From the NCBI GenBank assembly GCA_025060395.1, contig JANXCC010000001.1:62276-126275 (forward strand): a stretch of 64,000 nucleotides of DNA, given 5' to 3'. This DNA comes from Candidatus Bipolaricaulota bacterium (GTDB taxonomy: Bacteria; Bipolaricaulota; Bipolaricaulia; RBG-16-55-9; DRXL01). Under the pieces are notes generated by a model, which did not search any database, had not been told where the DNA came from, and saw only the letters and a list, made by a program, of their open reading frames with translations. Positions 42,490-50,846 of this stretch are shown here, one piece after another (within the stretch, counting starts at the first letter, position 1; the number at the start of each line of letters is the position of its first letter). Position numbers and translations under genes: made by a program.

Positions 42490-43803
42490 TTAGACCTTGC
42501 GCACAATGAGCTTGCCGTTCTCCAGGCGCTCGACGCGCACAGATTCACCGGGCTTGATTGGGGCATCTAGTGCTGTCGCTAACCAATACTCACCTTGGAC
42601 AAAGACCATCCCTGTAGGGTTGAGCTCGTCACGAGCCGTGCCCACTGCTCCGATCATCCCTTCCTTGCCAGTGGCCACAGGCTTACGCTGAATCAATAGC
42701 CCCTTGGTCACCATGAAGACAAAGAGCGCTGTGATCGCCCCAACGGTCACAAAGATATTGATAGGAGAGATGCTGATCGCTGGGGCTTCAAAGCTCTCGA
42801 TATCAAAGAGCATAAACGACCCGATCAACAGCGAGATCACGCCGCCCACCGTCAGCGCCAAGTGCGTCGATGCGAAGACATCAATGACCATTAAAGCCAC
42901 ACCCAAGAGAATGAACGCCAAGCCCACAACGTTAAACGGCAAGACCTGCAAGCCTAACAACGCTAGTAAGAGACAGATGGCCCCGCCGATTCCCACCCCA
43001 AACCCCGGCGTGAAGAACTCCGCGACTAGGGCGTAAATCCCTATCGTCAACAACAGATAGACGACATTCGGATCGGCTAGGTAGTTCATCACTTGCTCTT
43101 TGAGAGTGCGCTCATAGACCTTGATGGGCACCCCTAAGGTATGGAGCTGGATCGTCTGGCCGTCGCGCTGGAATTGATAGCCATCGAGACGGTTCAGCAA
43201 CTCTTCACGGCTGTTTGCAATTAAGTTGATGATATTATGCTCGAGCGCTTCGCGAGCTGTCAGTGACTTACCCTCCAACACGAACTTTTCTGCCCACTCC
43301 TTGGATCGCCCGCGCTTCTCAGCTATTTTTCGCGCCTCCGAGGCGACAAACTCCATGATTTTCTTGCGCGCGGGATCGTCTTGGTTGGGCTGGTCGCCCT
43401 CGCTTGGTGCGAGGGAGACCGGCGTCGAAGAACCGATGTTCGTCCCCTCGGCCATCGCTGCGATGTCAGCAGCCAGTGTGATGAACGCCCCAGCAGAGGC
43501 TGCGCGCGCTCCCCCTGGCCCAACCCAAATCACTATAGGAATGGGAGCATTCAAGATCGCCGTGACCATATCTTTAGTAGATTCTAAGAGCCCGCCAGGA
43601 GTGTCTAGGCGAACGACTAGGAACGAAGCGCCATCGCGGTGTGCTTCGGTGATGACGCGCAGCAGAAAGTCCTTCGTGATGGGATTGATGGAGCTGTTAA
43701 GTTCTGCGTAAGCGATGAACGACGGAGGATCTTGGGGCTGGCCCAGGGCAAGGGCGGCTCCCAATCCCAGCGAACATATGGCGAGTGCCCATCGGTAGCA
43801 CAT
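42490..43803 (-). CDS. NfeD-family membrane serine protease
   Basis: 437 residues, long NfeD (1510-N type). Signal peptide, then a ClpP/SppA-like protease domain (about 28-225) with VVRLDTPGGLLESTKDMV and the nucleophile Ser in GARAASAGAFIT near 105; the Lys partner is likely around 155-170. Next come four or so TM helices (about 240-365) and a C-terminal OB-fold NfeD domain (IGAVGTARDELNPTGMVFVQGEYW). Such proteases act with stomatin-like proteins in membrane quality control; no stomatin gene is in the window. Its ATG is only 8 nt after the end of the tmRNA gene and has no ribosome binding site. Confidence 0.9.
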   Translation of the reverse strand: MCYRWALAICSLGLGAALALGQPQDPPSFIAYAELNSSINPITKDFLLRVITEAHRDGASFLVVRLDTPGGLLESTKDMVTAILNAPIPIVIWVGPGGARAASAGAFITLAADIAAMAEGTNIGSSTPVSLAPSEGDQPNQDDPARKKIMEFVASEARKIAEKRGRSKEWAEKFVLEGKSLTAREALEHNIINLIANSREELLNRLDGYQFQRDGQTIQLHTLGVPIKVYERTLKEQVMNYLADPNVVYLLLTIGIYALVAEFFTPGFGVGIGGAICLLLALLGLQVLPFNVVGLAFILLGVALMVIDVFASTHLALTVGGVISLLIGSFMLFDIESFEAPAISISPINIFVTVGAITALFVFMVTKGLLIQRKPVATGKEGMIGAVGTARDELNPTGMVFVQGEYWLATALDAPIKPGESVRVERLENGKLIVRKV

Positions 43804-43811
43804 AGAAGAGT

Positions 43812-44170
43812 TGGTGGAGGTGGCGGGAGTTGAACCCGCGTCCGAAGATGCTTTCGTTCGGCATCTACAGGCTTAGTTCGGTGTTTTGCTTTAGGATTAG
43901 CCGCTCCCACCGAACAGGATCGGCTGATCCGAGCTCCATGTAGAGATTCCCGCACGCCCTGGAGCCGAGCGCGCGGTCAGCCCGTCTTGTCCCTCCCTCA
44001 CGTGGGCCGACGGGCGGAGCCCTCGTGAGAGATGCTTCCCTTTAGTTCAGAGAAGCAGTGGCATAAGCAAACGAGTTGGCACTTTTTGGCCAACGGCCGT
44101 TTTGAGGAGGTGGCCGCAACCTCCGCCTGCAGCCTCCCTGCCGCATCTCCGTCGAATCCAGTGCACCCCC
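43812..44170 (-). ncRNA. ssrA: Transfer-messenger RNA (tmRNA)
   Basis: Rescues stalled ribosomes and tags the unfinished protein. The 5' end GGGGGTGCACTGGATTCGAC and the 3' T-arm GGGTTCAACTCCCGCC with encoded CCA are diagnostic; acceptor GGGGGTG pairs with CACCTCC. The tag frame after the resume codon GCC reads ANSFAYATASLN, then TAA, which lies in the loop of the usual GCTTC/GAAGC helix. The end SLN differs from the common LAA or VAA. The GGGCGTG-type pseudoknot region fills the middle. Confidence 0.95.
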
Positions 44171-44204
44171 ACTTGTCAAAGACCATGCGCTCTGGCGCTT
44201 TATA

Positions 44205-44232
44205 ATTATAGCAAAAAGTCAAGGAGTTTCAA
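44205..44232 (-). promoter_or_regulatory. Promoter of ssrA
   Basis: TTGAAA (44227-44232), 16 nt, TATAAT (44205-44210) on the minus strand. The mature 5' end at 44170 implies a precursor leader of about 28 nt to be removed by RNase P. Confidence 0.65.
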
Positions 44233-44244
44233 AGCCTTTGCTCA

Positions 44245-45183
44245 TCACCGGGGCAAGATCGCCTCTGGAAAAGCCTCCCAGACCGGAACGCCCAGCCAAT
44301 CCGATGGGATTGCTATCCCAAGCGCCGCCAGCACCGTTGCCGCAGTGTCGTAGATGCGTATAGCGCGATTCAGCTCGCGTCCGATCTCGATCTTAGGAGT
44401 CCATAAGATCCAGGGAATTGTCGTATCTCTGGGATCATCAGTCCCGTGGATGCGTCCGTGTCCCCCATGATCGGCCGTCACGATAATAACAGAGCTCTCG
44501 AGAATATGGGATTCTTCTAAGCTGGCGAGCAGAAGCCCGATCGCTTCGTCCACGCGCTCGATAGCCTGGAATTGCTTCACCGTCATCCAGCCAGAGCGAT
44601 GGCCCGCATCGTCTACATCTGACAGATGGAGAAAGACCAATCTCGGCCGATGCTTGACAATATATTCTATCGCTTCTTCGATGAGACCGCGTGCATCAGT
44701 ATTGAGCACGAAGAGCGGCGTTTGGGGACTAAAGAGCTGTTCAAGCTTGCGCTTGCTCACAAACGCGACCGTCGAGATATGTTCGCGTTGAGCTATCTCA
44801 AAAATAGTCGGCACGGTGATGCGTCCGCGCTCCGGCGCCCAATAGTTCCAAAGAATTTGATGGCGCTCTGGAGACACGCCGCTCAAGAGCGAGGCGATGG
44901 CGGGCAGTGTCGTGCTCGGCATCACGGTCTGAGCCGTCCAGCTATAGAGTCCCGATTGCCAGAGTCTGTCTATATTTGGAGTCTGAGCACGTCGCAACGC
45001 ATCGGGGCGCAAGCCATCTACGACAATCACGAAGACATAAGTGACGGCAAAGGAGTGCGCCTGTGGGGGTAGCAGTGAGCTTGGAGGTGGAGTTGGGGGA
45101 GATGCGATGCCCTCAGGGGCCTGAGGAGGCGGCAGGCTCCCTAGTGTAACAAAGAGCAGAAAGAGCAAGAATTCAAGGCTCAT
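44245..45183 (-). CDS. Exported alkaline-phosphatase-superfamily phosphodiesterase/pyrophosphatase
   Basis: 312 residues, type I phosphodiesterase/nucleotide pyrophosphatase fold. A short signal peptide (about 1-16) and a Pro-rich linker precede the catalytic domain. Metal and nucleophile residues are visible: VVDGLRPDAL (first Asp), the nucleophile Thr in MPSTTLPAIASLLSG, the HLSDVDDAGHRSG block, TADHGGHGRIHG and the late DDPRDTTIPW. The substrate (nucleotide, phospholipid or sugar phosphate) cannot be told. GGAG lies about 6 nt before the ATG. It overlaps the end of the upstream NTPase gene by 11 nt, so the two are co-transcribed. Confidence 0.85.
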   Translation of the reverse strand: MSLEFLLFLLFVTLGSLPPPQAPEGIASPPTPPPSSLLPPQAHSFAVTYVFVIVVDGLRPDALRRAQTPNIDRLWQSGLYSWTAQTVMPSTTLPAIASLLSGVSPERHQILWNYWAPERGRITVPTIFEIAQREHISTVAFVSKRKLEQLFSPQTPLFVLNTDARGLIEEAIEYIVKHRPRLVFLHLSDVDDAGHRSGWMTVKQFQAIERVDEAIGLLLASLEESHILESSVIIVTADHGGHGRIHGTDDPRDTTIPWILWTPKIEIGRELNRAIRIYDTAATVLAALGIAIPSDWLGVPVWEAFPEAILPR

Positions 45184-45697
45184 AGAGCTCCGGGCGCAGT
45201 CTAGGAATAAGCGCCATCAACACGGCTTGTTCGGTGAGCTGCTCTCGGGTCAAGAGATTTTTCGAGAGATACCCGATGGCGCCCATTTTATGTCCAAGCC
45301 TCTCGATCCCCGTCAGCTCGCTCATGACCTCGCCCACGGGGCGGCCCGCTAAGACCTCTGCTATCACTTTTGGGGGATAGACGAACCCTGACCCATGCCC
45401 GATGGTGAGCTTGCCATCTCGACTGATGATGGCACAAAACTGCACATCGAAATAGAGCTGTAGCTCGTGATGCCAGATGAGCCCGGCCTCGATGCCTACG
45501 CCGAAGTCCGCGTCTAACAAGGCTTTTCTAGCGCGCTCGCAGGCCCCTCTAGCAGTATCGTCACCGAAGGGTTGCGTCGGCACCCCCGACTCCACCGAGA
45601 TGAGGCGGACTTCCGTCGGCCCAAAAGCACGCTCAAAGACGTTCTTCACAGCCTGAGCTTTGATCGGATTGTTCGAACCGACATGAACGCGCATCAT
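45173..45697 (-). CDS. yjjX: Inosine/xanthosine triphosphatase (YjjX family)
   Basis: House-cleaning NTPase that hydrolyses ITP and XTP. 174 residues, the family length (about 170-180). The N-terminus MMRVHVGSNNPIKAQAV has the substrate-binding SNNP loop; PFGDDTARGACERARKAL and the VGIEAGL motif (metal/base contact) follow, then GHGSGFVYPP. I chose the ATG at 45697: CATAAT ends 6 nt upstream, and the long upstream extension of the frame has no ribosome binding site. This mRNA therefore looks leaderless. The phosphodiesterase gene follows with an 11-nt overlap. Confidence 0.9.
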   Translation of the reverse strand: MMRVHVGSNNPIKAQAVKNVFERAFGPTEVRLISVESGVPTQPFGDDTARGACERARKALLDADFGVGIEAGLIWHHELQLYFDVQFCAIISRDGKLTIGHGSGFVYPPKVIAEVLAGRPVGEVMSELTGIERLGHKMGAIGYLSKNLLTREQLTEQAVLMALIPRLRPELYEP

Positions 45698-45703
45698 GCC
45701 CAG

Positions 45704-45732
45704 ATTATGACAGAAACCAAACGGCCAAGCAA
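45704..45732 (-). promoter_or_regulatory. Promoter of the ITP/XTP phosphatase gene, probably leaderless
   Basis: TTGCTT (45727-45732), 17 nt, CATAAT (45704-45709) on the minus strand; the start codon follows after 6 nt. Confidence 0.65.
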
Positions 45733-45844
45733 CAGCAGCAAGTCTCAGCGGCGACGGGCTTTTCACGGCGTTTCCACAGATTTTCAACGTAAACTTTGAG
45801 TATAATTAAAGCACAAAAACGTAGCTTCAAAGGAGGAGATGTCC

Positions 45845-47113
45845 ATGCGTTCGCTTCTTCTTCGCCTGACGGCAGTGATGGTGGGGTTGGGCTTGGCGAT
45901 AGGAGGATTCGGGGGAGCGCAACCACGCGGCCCAGTTACGACGGACTTCGCGGACGAGACCGGCTCCCGGCTCCAGCCCGATCGGGATCGGAGTTTCTGG
46001 GTCCGCCCCGGCGATATCGATAAAGACGGCGATCTCGATCTCATCGTGGGCAATCGCCCGGGAGATCCCGCGCTCATTCGCGCTATGATCAATCAACAAG
46101 GGAGGTTTGAGAACGACTCTGCCCGTCGTATCCCCGCAATCCCAAGCCAGCTCCCATTTGGTGCCGACTTGGGCGACATCGATCGAGACGGAGATCTCGA
46201 TATAGCCCTTGCCATGGGGGGAGGCCAGGGTGGGGGCGAGCCCGATCGCCTTCTTGTAAACCTGGGGAATGGGCTCTTCCAGGATGAGACGGCGAATCGG
46301 CTCCCTGGTGTCGTGATCAATCGCTCGTTTGTCGCACGATTCTGTGACGTCGACTCCGATGGCGATCTCGATCTGTTTGTGGGCACTCAAGCAGGAGAGC
46401 CTGCCAGGCTCTGGATGAACGACGGCACCGGCCGCTACTCCGACGAGAGCGGCAGCCGCCTCCAGCAAGTCGGCGCGTTCAGCCTCGCGGCAGCCGATTG
46501 CGCCGATCCCGACAGAGACAATGATAACGATCTAGTCGTGGGCACGGGGGAGCCCACTCAAGGCGGTGTCAATCAAGTCAACCGCGTATGGATCAACAGC
46601 AACCGCGGCTTCTTCACCGACGAAACCGCGTATCGTGTCTCGTTTGAGCAGGGGACAAACACGCTCTCGATGAAGTATCTCGATGTCGATGGCGACGGCG
46701 ACTTGGACGTCTTCGCTTGCAACAACCCGATCACCCCGCCGACGATTGCTGGGCGGGCTGTGCTCTGGATCAACAATGGCAAGGGGTTCTTCAGCGATGA
46801 GACGGCGCTGAGACTGCCCTTTGGTGTCTTCAACTGCGTCGACTTTGACTATGCTGACTTCGATGGCGACAAAGACTTAGACATCGCCATGGTGCGGGTG
46901 CAGCAGACCCCGCAAGCTCCCAGCCTCTTGCTGATGAATGACGGACGCGGGTACTTCATCGCGATAGACCTGCCCGTCGAAGGGGGCAACGAGGGCGGCA
47001 ACGGGATCGTCTTTAAAGACCTAACTGGCGATGGGAAGCCCGATATCTACATTGCGCGTGTCGGCCAAGACGTGCTCTTAGTCAACAGAAATCCGGGGGC
47101 CTCTCGGCCGTAG
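45845..47113 (+). CDS. Exported FG-GAP/VCBS repeat protein
   Basis: 422 residues. Signal peptide (MRSLLLRLTAVMVG, about 1-25), then seven or so FG-GAP/VCBS repeats, each with a calcium loop such as DIDKDGDLDLIVGN, DIDRDGDLDIALA, DVDSDGDLDLFVGT, DVDGDGDLDVFA and DFDGDKDLDIAMV, alternating with a WxNxGxGxFxDET strand. These make a seven-bladed beta-propeller on the cell surface or in the medium; the partner is unknown. The ATG at 45845 is 8 nt after GGAGG; an earlier ATG at 45839 is too close to it. A TATAAT box lies at 45801-45806 without a good -35. A strong terminator follows. Confidence 0.85.
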   Translation: MRSLLLRLTAVMVGLGLAIGGFGGAQPRGPVTTDFADETGSRLQPDRDRSFWVRPGDIDKDGDLDLIVGNRPGDPALIRAMINQQGRFENDSARRIPAIPSQLPFGADLGDIDRDGDLDIALAMGGGQGGGEPDRLLVNLGNGLFQDETANRLPGVVINRSFVARFCDVDSDGDLDLFVGTQAGEPARLWMNDGTGRYSDESGSRLQQVGAFSLAAADCADPDRDNDNDLVVGTGEPTQGGVNQVNRVWINSNRGFFTDETAYRVSFEQGTNTLSMKYLDVDGDGDLDVFACNNPITPPTIAGRAVLWINNGKGFFSDETALRLPFGVFNCVDFDYADFDGDKDLDIAMVRVQQTPQAPSLLLMNDGRGYFIAIDLPVEGGNEGGNGIVFKDLTGDGKPDIYIARVGQDVLLVNRNPGASRP

Positions 47114-47133
47114 TCCTCAAGACTTGCCTGGGC

Positions 47134-47165
47134 ACGCCCCGGTAACTAGCCGGGGCGTTTTTTTT
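47134..47165 (+). terminator. Rho-independent terminator
   Basis: ACGCCCCGG and CCGGGGCGT form a 9-bp GC-rich stem with a 7-nt loop, followed by an uninterrupted run of eight T. Ends the FG-GAP transcript. Confidence 0.96.
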
Positions 47166-47214
47166 CGGCTACAATAGACCTCGCTCCCTGGATCTGGCAG
47201 AAGGAGATGGCACT

Positions 47215-48495
47215 ATGCTGGACATCAAACTGATCCGTGAAAACCCACACGAAGTGGAGCGCCGTCTGCGTACCCGAGACGAGTCGATCTCACTTGGCCC
47301 AGTGCTCAAGCTCGATGAGGAGCGTCGCAGGCTCATCGCTCAAGTCGAGCAATTGAAGGCGCAGCGCAACCAGGCGACCGAGAGGATTGCCCAGCTTAAG
47401 CGCGAGCGGAAAGAGAGCGAAGCCCAAGATCTCATCGCCGAGATGGGGCGCCTCTCTGATCAGATCAAGGCTCTCGATAGCCAACTTGTCCAGATCGAAC
47501 AGGAGCTCCACGACCTTCTGGCGCGCCTGCCAAACATCCCCCATGAGAGCGTCCCCGTCAGCCTCAACAAGGGCGACAAGAAGATCTTGCGAGAGTTTGG
47601 GCAGAAACCGACGTTTTCATTCCCGTTCAAGAATCACATTGAGTTAGGGGAGCAGCTCGGGTTGCTAGATTTCCCCAGGGCCGCGAAGATCGCCGGCTCG
47701 CGCTTCCCACTCTACAAGGGCAAGGGCGCGCTGCTCGAGATGGCCCTCATCAGCTTCATGATGCGCTATCAAACCGAGAAGAACGGCTATATCCCAATCT
47801 TTCCTCCGTTTTTAGGAAATCCTGAGAGCTTCTTCACCGCGGGGCAGCTTCCTAAATTTGCTGATCAAGTCTACTTTTGCCCCGAAGACAAACTCTACCT
47901 CAACCCTACGGCGGAAGTCTTGCTTACCAATCTCCATCGGGACGAGATCTTGGACGGCGCTCAGCTCCCCTTGAAGTACTGCGCGTATACAGCGTGCTTC
48001 CGGCGCGAAGCCGGCACCTACGGCGAAGAGGAACGGGGGCTCATCCGAATGCATCAGTTCAATAAAGTCGAGCTGTTTAAGTTTACCAAGCCTGAGGAGT
48101 CTTACGCTGAATTGGAGAGCCTAGTGGAAGACGCCGAAGATATCCTCAAAGAGCTGAATGTGCATTACCGAGTGGCGCTTCTGCCCACATGCGACTTGGC
48201 GCAGCAATCCGCAAAGACCATAGACTTAGAAGTGTGGATCCCTTCGCAGAATCGCTACTATGAGGTCAGTTCGATAAGCAACTGCGAAGACTTTCAAGCC
48301 CGCCGGGGCAACATCCGCTTCCGGCGCGAGAAGGGGAGCAAGCCCGAATACGTGCACACGCTCAACGGCTCCGGCTTGGCGACGTCACGATTGTTTGTCG
48401 CGATCCTGGAGAACAACCAACAACCTGACGGCTCGGTGTTCATCCCAAAGCCATTACAAGAGTATGTCGGGACGGATCGATTGACACCACCATGA
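47215..48495 (+). CDS. serS: Seryl-tRNA synthetase
   Basis: Charges tRNA(Ser) and tRNA(Sec) with serine. In its 426 residues the N-terminal tRNA-binding coiled-coil arm (about 25-105: LDEERRRLIAQVEQLKAQRNQ and the following heptads) is followed by the class II catalytic core with motif 2 FRREAGTYGEEERGLIRMHQF near 260 and motif 3 NGSGLATSRLFVAILENNQ near 385. GGAG lies about 11 nt before the ATG. TACAAT at 47170-47175 is a likely -10 box. The stop overlaps the next ATG (ATGA). No T-box leader is visible. Confidence 0.97.
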   Translation: MLDIKLIRENPHEVERRLRTRDESISLGPVLKLDEERRRLIAQVEQLKAQRNQATERIAQLKRERKESEAQDLIAEMGRLSDQIKALDSQLVQIEQELHDLLARLPNIPHESVPVSLNKGDKKILREFGQKPTFSFPFKNHIELGEQLGLLDFPRAAKIAGSRFPLYKGKGALLEMALISFMMRYQTEKNGYIPIFPPFLGNPESFFTAGQLPKFADQVYFCPEDKLYLNPTAEVLLTNLHRDEILDGAQLPLKYCAYTACFRREAGTYGEEERGLIRMHQFNKVELFKFTKPEESYAELESLVEDAEDILKELNVHYRVALLPTCDLAQQSAKTIDLEVWIPSQNRYYEVSSISNCEDFQARRGNIRFRREKGSKPEYVHTLNGSGLATSRLFVAILENNQQPDGSVFIPKPLQEYVGTDRLTPP

Positions 48496-49754
48496 GAGCC
48501 TTCAAAGTCTTTATTGCTTGTGTGGTTCTGCTGAGCGGCGCTGGGGCGTGGGCGCAACTGTTTCAAGCCCCTGATCTCGTCATCACTGCGGTCCGGCTCG
48601 ATCCGGCATTTCCCGCCCCAGGCAGCTCAGTGCAGATCGTCGCGACGATCGCTAACCAAGGCACGCGCACGACCAACGACGTCTTTGCAGTAGAGTTCAA
48701 GGCCGATAGATTTCAAATTGGCATACGCTTCCTTGCAGATCTTGCTCCTGGGCAGTCGCTCGAAATCCCTGTAGTGTGGGAGGCCAAGCCGGGCGAGACC
48801 GTCTTCCGTATTACTGTCGACCCGTTTAAGACTATCTCGGAGCTCGACGAAACCAATAATAGTTTCTATCAGATCGTCAACGCAACAGTACACGAATTTA
48901 CGGGGGCAGACTTGGTTGTGCGTCGCTTGCGGGTCGAGCCTGAGTCCCCCCTAGCGGGCGAGCAGACCCGGCTCGTCGCAACGGTAGCGAATGTTGGGTA
49001 TGGACCTGCGCTCTTTGTGCCCGTGGGCTTTTACGTCGATGGCGAGCAGCTAGCTGTACAGACTCTTTCAGAGCGCTTGCCAGCCGGACAAGAAGTGACA
49101 GTCGCCCTTCCTTGGGCGGCTGAAGTCGGGGAGAAGGTCCTGCGTGCTAAGGCCGACCCCAATGGTGAGCTCTTCGAGCTCGATGAAGCCAATAACGCTT
49201 GGACGGATTACTTTGAGTTCGCGCCTCCGCCCAACCGCTGTGCCCAGATCGTCTCGCTCGAGTTTGCCAGTACAAGCCTTGTTCTGTTAGAAGAGATGAC
49301 CTCGCTGCCTACCAGTGACTTAGTGGCTCTCTTCATCCCGGCGATTCGGCGCCAGATGGAGCGCGACTACGAGGGCGTCAACGTCAGATTCTATCTGCGC
49401 CAGCCCACGGGCATTTTCAGTACTGTTTTCTTCTCGCCGGAGAATCGCAGCCCGATCTTGGGATTAGCGCCGTTAGATTTTGGGAATCTGCGCAAGGACG
49501 ACCGCGGGTTTGTCTTTGTCGGGAGCTTTCACGCCAATCGCGGGTTGCGGCTTGCGCCCCCGGAGCTCTTAGCGATACTCTTTGCCAAGGTCGCCAGCCA
49601 CGAGCTGGGCCATATGTTAGGGCTTGGGCACAATCCCAACGGCGGGATCATGAACGCCCAAGCCGAGATCAATCCCTACTTAGTCCAGAACGCAAAATTC
49701 CGCCCAGAAGATTTAGAATACTTAAAGCGCATCCTGCCGCTGGACTGCCGGTAA
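48492..49754 (+). CDS. Secreted metzincin-type metalloprotease with two CARDB domains
   Basis: 420 residues. Signal peptide (about 1-21), two CARDB domains (about 25-130 and 137-245: PDLVITAVRLDP, LDETNNSFYQIV; ADLVVRRLRVEP, LDEANNAWTDYF), then a zinc protease domain with HELGHMLGLGH at 370-380 and a Met-turn candidate GGIMN at 384-388. This is the extended HExxHxxGxxH metzincin motif. The domain is short and not matched to a named family. Its start overlaps the serS stop by 4 nt, an odd partner for a secreted protease. Confidence 0.8.
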   Translation: MRAFKVFIACVVLLSGAGAWAQLFQAPDLVITAVRLDPAFPAPGSSVQIVATIANQGTRTTNDVFAVEFKADRFQIGIRFLADLAPGQSLEIPVVWEAKPGETVFRITVDPFKTISELDETNNSFYQIVNATVHEFTGADLVVRRLRVEPESPLAGEQTRLVATVANVGYGPALFVPVGFYVDGEQLAVQTLSERLPAGQEVTVALPWAAEVGEKVLRAKADPNGELFELDEANNAWTDYFEFAPPPNRCAQIVSLEFASTSLVLLEEMTSLPTSDLVALFIPAIRRQMERDYEGVNVRFYLRQPTGIFSTVFFSPENRSPILGLAPLDFGNLRKDDRGFVFVGSFHANRGLRLAPPELLAILFAKVASHELGHMLGLGHNPNGGIMNAQAEINPYLVQNAKFRPEDLEYLKRILPLDCR

Positions 49755-49764
49755 AGCCTCCACC

Positions 49765-49791
49765 TTGACGAAAAAAAAAATCGAGTATAAT
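49765..49791 (+). promoter_or_regulatory. Promoter of the Crp/Fnr-type regulator gene
   Basis: TTGACG (49765-49770), 15 nt that include a run of ten A, TATAAT (49786-49791). The short spacer and A-tract suggest regulated activity. About 55 nt of leader follow. Confidence 0.65.
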
Positions 49792-49854
49792 ATTGTGCAA
49801 GCCCTGGGGAGCAATCTTTCTCAAGGATAAACCCTAGAAAGAGAGGGGGTTGCG

Positions 49855-50556
49855 ATGGCAAAGCTCTCGTGTGTACCGTGCCAGCCGCCCTGCCCACTGG
49901 GAGACCTGCCCCCTCACGAGGCGCAGGCACTGAACGGACTTGTTCGCTCCGTCTCGTTTCTTCCAGGGCAGACGATTTTTGAGCAAGGAGAGCCCCACAG
50001 TGGGTGCTACCTCCTCTGTGAAGGCGTCGCGATGCTCTTTCATCGGACGCTCGAGGGGCGTCGGATCGTCGTTGGGGTGGTCGGGCCGGGAGACATAGTT
50101 GGTGTCGGAGGTTTTCTTGGGCAAGAGCGCCATGAGCTGAGAGCCTGCGCGCTTACGGACGTTCAAGCGCAGCATTTTAGCAAAGCTGCGTGCGAGCGAG
50201 TAGTCAAAGAGCCTTCAGTGCTGACGGGGCAACTGCTGCTGGTGGTGGCACGCCAGGTGAGGTGGCTGAGAAGACACGAGCGCCTCGTAGCAGCCCACGC
50301 GGGGGTGCGGGAGCGATTAGCAGCGTTGCTGGTGGAGCTTAGGGAGCGCTTTGGCCAGAAGCTAAGCCCAAAGGGCGTGCGCATTGAGCTGCCGCTGAGC
50401 TGCGAGCTCTTGGGCCAGATGATTGATGCCCATCGCTCGACAGTGAATGTAGAGTTAGTCAAGCTTGAGCGCCGTGGGCTGATCGAGAGGGTCTCGCGAC
50501 AGATCGCGATTCTGGACGAAGCCAAACTCAGGGATTTAGCGCAAAGCATTTTCTGA
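49855..50556 (+). CDS. Crp/Fnr-family transcription regulator with N-terminal Cys cluster
   Basis: 233 residues. An N-terminal extension has Cys 6, 9 and 13 (LSCVPCQPPC), resembling the cluster ligands of FNR; further Cys occur in GCYLLCEGV and RACALTD, one of which could be the fourth ligand. A cyclic-nucleotide-like beta-roll (about 20-125: FLPGQTIFEQGEPHSG), a dimerisation helix, and a helix-turn-helix near 185-205 (LLGQMIDAHRSTVNVELVKLERRG) complete it. Oxygen or redox sensing is likely but inferred. GAGAGGGGG is the ribosome binding site. It lies directly before the duplicated-leader/ABC cassette and may regulate it. Confidence 0.88.
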   Translation: MAKLSCVPCQPPCPLGDLPPHEAQALNGLVRSVSFLPGQTIFEQGEPHSGCYLLCEGVAMLFHRTLEGRRIVVGVVGPGDIVGVGGFLGQERHELRACALTDVQAQHFSKAACERVVKEPSVLTGQLLLVVARQVRWLRRHERLVAAHAGVRERLAALLVELRERFGQKLSPKGVRIELPLSCELLGQMIDAHRSTVNVELVKLERRGLIERVSRQIAILDEAKLRDLAQSIF

Positions 50557-50638
50557 CCGTGATCTTCCGAAAAGTGTTGCCAAGCCAACAGCCAGAGTGT
50601 TGTGAAGACGATATACTCAGTGTTGTCTTGGCGGCAGT

Positions 50639-50703
50639 CGGGCTCCGCGAGGCGGGGTAAGCTGAAGCATCTCAAACAAGAGGCGCACCGCCTCAAAGGA
50701 GGA
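50639..50703 (+). promoter_or_regulatory. Duplicated leader element, copy 1
   Basis: 65 nt, 60 of them identical to 53224-53288. TATACT (50612-50617) lies upstream at the same distance in both copies. CGCCTC (50689-50694) can pair with GAGGCG at 50680-50685 (tight hairpin, CAC loop), or, with one more base pair, CCGCCTC with GAGGCGG at 50649-50655. These exclusive foldings lie just before the ribosome binding site AGGAGG. The one change in the paired arm between copies (C50691 to T) keeps a G-T pair. No known riboswitch class is recognised. Confidence 0.6.
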
Positions 50704-50711
50704 GATGGAAG

Positions 50712-50771
50712 ATGAAGATGGTGATTATCATTATCGGTGATGGCTGGATCATCATTATTATCATTACCTAG
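50712..50771 (+). CDS. 19-residue isoleucine-rich peptide
   Basis: Reads MKMVIIIIGDGWIIIIIIT, ten Ile in 19 residues. AGGAGG (50697-50702) is 9 nt before the ATG, so translation is plausible. It could be an attenuation leader peptide that senses Ile-tRNA, or a small membrane or exported peptide linked to the ABC transporter. The Ile codons are a mix of ATT and ATC, none ATA. A terminator-like hairpin and the ABC ATPase gene follow. Confidence 0.5.
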   Translation: MKMVIIIIGDGWIIIIIIT

Positions 50772-50783
50772 AACAATCTCAGG

Positions 50784-50822
50784 CAAGGTCAGTCAGAGGG
50801 GGTTGCTCTGCTGGCCTTGTTT
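50784..50822 (+). terminator. Attenuator-like hairpin before the ABC transporter genes
   Basis: CAAGGTCAGTCAGAG (50784-50798) pairs with CTCTGCTGGCCTTG (50806-50819) with one bulge and one wobble pair, 7-nt loop, followed by TTTAGTT. A modest intrinsic terminator placed between the Ile-rich peptide and the ATPase gene. Confidence 0.55.
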
Positions 50823-50846
50823 AGTTACTCTGTAAAGGGATAGCCT

